Positions 58,387-64,000 of a DNA stretch of 64,000 nucleotides are shown here, in pieces (the first letter of the stretch is position 1; every line of letters starts with the position of its first letter). The stretch covers positions 25,216 through 89,215 of the forward strand of contig CAKKTI010000037.1 of the NCBI GenBank assembly GCA_920105805.1. The letters run 5' to 3'. The stretch is from Condylostoma magnum. Its lineage: Eukaryota > Ciliophora > Heterotrichea > Heterotrichida > Condylostomatidae. Below the pieces are notes generated by a model. It did no database searches. It was not told the origin of the DNA and worked only from the letters and a program-made list of their open reading frames with translations. The translations under genes were made by a program, and so were the position numbers.

Positions 58387-61300
58387 ATGAATTGCAAGTC
58401 TTCTAAAATTATACTTGATATTGATTTAACAATCAGTTTCTTTGTAAATCTACTACATGATATATTTCATATTAATGAGCATAAACCAGAACAATTACGA
58501 AATATATAATTAGATATAAGTGTTACTTAAAATTGAAAGGCTACTCTAGAAATACTTTCAATTAGACTTAATAATTATCATATAAAGTACAAATTTAACA
58601 AAAATTATTCTAGTATGTCAAAATAAATTTTATACAAAGCTATAGTTGAGGAGATATTAGACAAATTTATATGAGGATTTTCCTTATAAAAGGCCTATTA
58701 GATCCTTTAAGACTAATAATTTCAAATTAAACTAAAAAAGCTTAAAATTATCTTGAAAACTACTTATTTAGAGAAATAGTATCTAGAAAACCTAATAAAG
58801 TACTTTACTACTTAACCATGAAATAAAACCCTGAAAGCCTTCTCTAATATTGTACGATACTTTACTATTCCCTCAATCGATATAATAAATCCTGTTTTAT
58901 TCAGATACTACAACCAACAAGAAGTAAATGTCAAGCATCTTAAATACTTAGACCCATTAATAACACTGCCTGAGGATGCAAAAGTAATTGTTGATAAAAT
59001 TCCTACTATTCAGATTTAATCATTGAGCATAAAAACTCACGGAGAAGTTTCCTGGCAAATTCTATGTAAATAATGTGCAGCATCTCCTGATGATTACTTT
59101 GATAAAGGAATGAAATGAGTGTACCAAGCTTTTAAGTAAAATTAAAATAGAGCATTTGATAAACTGTAGCTACTCAACTTATAGATGTATAGGGCAGTTG
59201 AACTCAGTTAAAAATAATTTTAATTCTCAGAACTTTTACAGTAAAATGATTAATAATAGAACATAATTTAGCATAAAACAATTAAGTTTGATAACGGAGA
59301 TATCTATGAAGGAGAAGTATTGGGAAATTAAGCACATGGACATGGGAAAAAGGTGTATAAGAATAGGAATGTTTATATAGGATAGTTTAAGAACAATAAG
59401 CCTGATGGGGAAGGGAGTATGCAATGAAGAGGTGGTGGATCATATGAGGGAGAATGGGTAAACGGAGTTATGGAAGGAAATGGCATTGCCTGATATAAAG
59501 ACGGCGGGACATACTAAGGCTCGTATAGTCAAGGCAAATTTGATGGATTTGGAGTAAGAATATTATCAAATGGAAGTAAATATGAGGGAAATTGGAAGAA
59601 TGGGTAAAAGGAAGGCTAGGGAAAGTTTTATATGAGATAAAAGAAATACTATGAAGGCTCATTTTAACAAAACAAGTTTCATGGATTTGGAGTATTCATT
59701 GATACAGATGGAAGTCGATACGAGGGAAATTGGCAGGAAGATTAAAGGTGTGGCGAAGGGAAATAAATACTTAAAGATGAAACTTAGTATATTGGAACTT
59801 TCGAAAACAACAAGTTGGAGGGAGAAGGAACTATTCTGTATAGAAACGGTGATTCATTTAAAGGTTGTATTATTGATTATTTACCTCATGGACAAGGAAC
59901 TAAGACAACTGCAACTGGGATCATTTATAAAGGTAATTTTGATAGGGGAATTTTTTAAGGTTATGGAAAAATTAAATATCCTAATGGCGAGTACTTAAAA
60001 GGATATATAAAAGATGATTTATTGAAGGGGGAAGGTACTAAAAGGCTTTAAAACGGTGATTTACATACTGGAATGTTTATAGCTGGAGAATTAAGAGGAA
60101 AAGGTGTTATCAATTATGCTAATGGTTCTAAATACGAAGGTAGTATTGCTAATAATTTACCTACTGGATAGGGAATAACAATAACTAAATTTGGAGCAAT
60201 ATACAAAGGGAATTTCAAAGATAATAGCTTATAAGGCAGCATATAGCACCCTAATGGAGATTTGTATTTAGGATATTTTATTAATGGCTTATTAGAAGGA
60301 TAGGGCACTTAATAGTTTATAAATGGAAGAATAGTAAAAGGGAATTTTAAATCAGGAAAGCTTAATGGATAAGGAACTGTAAAAGAGTCCAATTGCTAAG
60401 TATATGAAGGTAGTTTCCTTAATGATGAACTTAAATAATTATAAACTAGGTTTGTTATGAATGGAGTTGTTTACTAGGGAAAGATTATTAATTATAAGCT
60501 GTAAGGTTATGGAAGTATTTAGTATCTTAATGGTGAACATCACAAAGGAAACTTTGCCAATAGCTTATTGGAAGGGCATGGCACTATATAATTTTAAGAT
60601 GGATCATAATTAAAAGGAAACTTCAAATCTGGAGTATTAGTTGGATAGGGTGAAATGAAGTTTGCAAATGGGGATCTATATAAAGGCAATTTTATTGATA
60701 ATGTACCATGTGGAAAAGGAGTGCTTAAGTATGCTAATGGGGGATATTAAAAAGGGAATTTTAAAAATAATTTGTTATATGGAGAAGGAGTTAAATGCCT
60801 TGCTAATAAATCAATTTATAAAGGATAATTTTAAGCAGGAAAATTAAATGGAAAGGGTGAACTAATTTAAGCAAATGGCGACAGGTATTAAGGGCATTTT
60901 ATTAATGATTAACTTAATTATAAAGGGACTTTGTACTATGGAAATGGAGATAAGTATGAAGGAGACTTTAGAGATCATCGTTTTTATGGATTTGGAGTAA
61001 AAACATTCCGGGATAAAACGGAATTATAAGGCAATTGGTATAATGATACTTTAAATGGACAAGGCTAGCAATTGTTTCTGAATGGGGATGTGTATAAAGG
61101 AAACTTTATAAATGGTATCAGAAATGGTGGTGGTACTCGCCTTTTCAAAAATGGAGATATATATGAGGGCAACTGAGTTAACGGATAAATGTCTGGAGAA
61201 GGTTAAATGATTTATCGTAATGGAAAAATATATATTGGATCTATTTAAAATGGTATGAAACACGGTTAAGGAGTTTATTTAAAACTAAATGGGGATAAGA

Positions 61301-61446
61301 TTATAGGTATGTGGAGAAATAATAAGAAGCATGGGGAATTCATAATTAAAAAGCCATTTGCATAAGATTAAAAGCAGACATGAGATATGGGAGTATTAAA
61401 AAAGAAAAATAAGTTCTTTGCCAAAATTTTAAGTATTTTTAAGTGA
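58387..61446 (+). CDS. MORN-repeat protein with about thirty repeats
   Basis: 1019 residues from ATG 58387 to TGA 61444; later stops at 61453 or 61519 are possible. The first 300 residues are helical without a known domain and contain a CKQC-type Cys pair. From about residue 303 on, MORN repeats (Y-x-G-x-W/F-x-x-G-x-x-x-G-x-G) run nearly continuously: [58 protein letters not shown] and YEGNWVNGQMSGEG. Many repeats use TAA/TAG as Gln. MORN arrays bind lipids or scaffold proteins at membranes, cortical structures or basal bodies. No kinase or SET domain is attached. Confidence 0.9.
59290..61350 (+). repeat. Tandem MORN-coding repeats
   Basis: About thirty degenerate units of roughly 69 nt, each coding a 23-residue MORN motif with GGA-rich anchors (GARGG, GGAxxxGG). 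The DNA copies have diverged, so the array is old and selected at protein level. Confidence 0.85.
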
Positions 61447-62452
61447 AGAGATTAGTTAGATAATAAGTTACTTTATAAAGTTGAATTTATAAGAAATCTA
61501 GAGCATGTATCTATTATTTAAATGTTCCAAATTTTAATTAAAGCTATATATACAATTTAGTATTAATGAATTTTAAAGTTAATATTAACTTATAACATAG
61601 CTATTCTTTTATATGCAAAATGAGGTTAAATAGAAATTATTGCTATGTAAAATTATTTAAGAGATGTAGAATAAGCTTCTAGATGATCTACTATTAAATA
61701 GAAGCATATTAATTAAATTGACTGTAATAAATAGGTGATAATAATAATAGGAGTAACGTATCTAATTTGGCTTAAATTTACTACTAGGTATTAGTATTAT
61801 TGCATAGAACTTTACGAATGTATATTGACTAAAATGAATCTTTAATTATTAGATTCTCGATATTGTATGTTAACTAGCAAATCCCACGTAATAAAGCAGT
61901 TCTTCTGTATTTAAGTCTATATTGACCTAATATACATTACAGAAATATATGGGACTTAATATCAAGTCACTCATAATCGAAAAATCTAGCTTCTAATCAA
62001 TACTCCTTCCAAAACAATTTACTAATTTTATACTGATTAACTAAATTTAATTATTTAATTCTTTTGCTATTTCTGTTTAAACCAATTATTAAAGGTTTGT
62101 TTACAAGATTTACAAATAATAGTATTATTAAAGTATTTAAAGATTATTTATAGAATATTATCTTATTTTTACTATAGTTAACTACCAATTTAGCAATAGC
62201 CTTAAGTACCGCTGTAGAAGTTATAAAAACATGAAATTATAATTAATTAAAGTGAAGTATTTAAGAAATTTCCTTTAATTCAATACACATTTTAAATATA
62301 AAGAAGGATAAATTAAGTTATATATTATACTTGAATAGAAAAGAAGGTAAATACACTAAGGAAATATTATTTAGTATAAAATGTTAGTTAACCTAAAGCT
62401 AAGATTGATTTTGACTTCTTAAATTTGTTGTTTATTACTATTATAAATTCTA
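61447..62452. other. 1 kb AT-rich spacer between converging genes
   Basis: Between the MORN gene 3' end and the 3' end of the surface protein gene. All frames are open because of the code, but none shows a motif or sustained bias. I see no RNA gene or repeat. Confidence 0.45.
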
Positions 62453-64000
62453 TTAACGACAAATTTTCCTCTTTATAGAAATTAAAATCTTGAATACAGC
62501 ATCAATATTAAATACAACCAATTACGCTGATGTTAGAAAGAATAATCCTATCATGATTATTCTGCATATAACTTATTGTCCTAGATTATCAAATTTAAAA
62601 TACAACAAAATATGTATTAAAACCATCAAAATGAAAAGCATAAATTCTTAGATTGTATTAAGTAGCTATCCAATATATCTTCTTTTAAAAGGCTTTATTA
62701 TAATAATTGCAAGAAGATAAAATAGTTAGCTAGCAATCAATAATTACACTTGTTATTAAGGGTTAGAAAGTAAAGCAATACTACTTATAAAGATTATTCT
62801 TTTTATTTATACAAAAATAGCAAATCCATACTTATATCTTCCTTTCTATTTGTAATCATTAAAAAAGCCAATAAGATTCTCATTCTAATAAGTTTTTGGT
62901 ATGATCATCTTGAATATAATGATAAAATGTAAAAATAATACTAAAAGTATTGATAATATAAGAAAAAGATACTAGATAATAGTCTTTCAATCAATATACT
63001 CTATATCTTTTATTTATAATAATAAGCAAAAGTAGATTGGCATGAAGCATGAGTAAAGGCATCTAAACAATACATTATAGATAAGCTTAGTCTTTAATTT
63101 ATTGATAAAGTTGTTATTACTTGTATTTAATAATAGAACAATTATAATAACAATGAGAATCAAGGATAATAATAGTCCTAAGTTATTAATTATATCATTA
63201 TCTATGTCTTCATTTTCAAGCTTATGATTAATATAAATTCCATGACCTTTTATCTATTACTCTTATCTGTATTATTTGAAAAAATCAAATGTTGCTAGAG
63301 ACTATTCTCTCATAAATGAATTCAACTCTTCTGTATATTTTACTTAGGTAAAAAGAAGATAGTATATAATTTGCATGAATTCAACTGAATTTCATAAAGC
63401 TCCCATATTAAATTAAACACCAATAATAGAGAATCCTGTTGCTAAACCAACACCACCGAAAATATTAAGTTATTCAGTTTCACTAGCTTATTTTACTTAT
63501 TTAGAAAAAGCTGTAGAGTATGGGTCTTATAATATAGTAGCATAGGATTGATTGGTGATAAATCCAAAAATATTATAAAAGGCATTATTAAATCTTATGA
63601 TTACATCCTATCCTATCTTTACATCTGATAACGGCGTAATTATTATTTCAATCTCTTAGAACAATTTCTAATCATAGTTTAACTCAAAATTAAAGTCAAT
63701 GCTATCAATTTATACCTATGCAGAGGACTTCAAATCTCTATCTTAAATTATTTCGCAGTTGAATTCGATTTTCAAAATATACTAATCATTTTCCATACCC
63801 ATATACAATATTTCTGATTTAATTTCTTTATTAGAGCATCCATGTTCATTACATTTATATCCTTCTTCGATTCTACAGAACTAATTGCACCCATCATGAT
63901 TTATCTAATTACCATCATCACATTCTACTTATCCTAAAATCAAGCCATCTCCACATATCTCATTACATTGACTTTTAATAGGTGATAAATCTTAAACGTA
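62453..64000 (-). CDS. Cys-rich multi-pass surface protein, C-terminal part
   Basis: 516 codons in one frame from the window end to TAA 62453-62455; the N-terminus lies beyond 64000. It opens with a DUF4215-type cysteine repeat: CGDGLILGQVECDDGN, DGCNQFC and EEGYKCNEHGC, as in large ciliate surface proteins. A β-rich ectodomain follows, then about six or seven membrane segments (GLLLSLILIVIIIVLLL, YLFLILSILLVLFLHFIII, IFISSIALL, LFYLLAIIII, FMLFILMVLIHILLYF, IIMIGLFFLTSA). The cytoplasmic end is basic (ISIKRKICR). Likely a plasma-membrane receptor or adhesion-like protein; the ligand is unknown. Confidence 0.88.

Overview
The window reads as macronuclear DNA of a heterotrich ciliate of the Condylostoma type. 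Recognisable proteins run straight through TAA and TAG (read as Gln) and TGA (read as Trp). For example, TGA supplies the Trp in the CDPK motif DVWSCGVI near 12961, in the CDK motif DIWSTGC near 47245 and in the MER3 helicase motif TPEKWES near 50040. The same three codons also end genes, often only 4-20 nt before the next gene. This fits a code in which all three stops are ambiguous (NCBI table 28). It does not fit the karyorelict code, where only TGA stops. Ordinary stop-to-stop open frames are therefore misleading here. Frames were chosen by family motifs, by start-to-stop consistency and by coding quality. Almost all genes lack introns; one 16-nt intron is well supported and one 17-nt intron is probable.

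Layout. 1-8.7 kb: ankyrin, coiled-coil and PP2C genes on minus; a tandem-FHA protein, a small protein and a second ankyrin protein on plus; a CK1-like kinase on minus. 9.9-16.3 kb: a tight plus-strand series of PP2C, WRAP73, CDPK, DTWD1-like and a seven-TM receptor fused to a PIP kinase. 16.4-20.9 kb: an 872-aa helical protein and a pseudokinase on minus. 21-29.6 kb: NOT2, a 1177-aa P-loop NTPase/coiled-coil protein, CFAP96, a penicillin-acylase-type hydrolase and a small basic protein. 29.6-36.8 kb: two coiled-coil proteins, D-2-hydroxyglutarate dehydrogenase, FAM91 and SPEF1. 37.2-42.1 kb: an EF-hand kinase resembling CDPK7, a double-CxxC protein, a kinase and a LIN54/tesmin-type CXC protein. 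42.4-49.6 kb: a HEAT-repeat phosphatase regulator, a hybrid histidine kinase, a four-TM protein, CDK7, a single-TM protein, dynactin p25 and a Cys-tailed protein. 49.6-58 kb: HFM1/MER3 helicase, a small protein, a CSPP1-like coiled-coil protein, a TRAF/XAF1-type zinc-finger protein and a second hybrid histidine kinase. 58.4-64 kb: a MORN protein with about thirty repeats and the C-terminal part of a Cys-rich multi-pass surface protein that runs off the end.

The content is rich in signalling (eight protein kinase-type genes including one pseudokinase, two hybrid histidine kinases, one lipid kinase, two PP2C phosphatases, FHA) and in ciliary, basal-body or cytoskeletal functions (WRAP73, CFAP96, SPEF1, CSPP1-like, DCTN5). 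Packing is extreme: divergent start codons 10, 12 and 34 nt apart, convergent stops 1-3 nt apart, and tandem genes 4-10 nt apart. No rRNA, tRNA, CRISPR, telomere repeat or transposon was recognised. Exact C-termini carry some uncertainty, because which of several consecutive stop codons terminates cannot be read from sequence alone.
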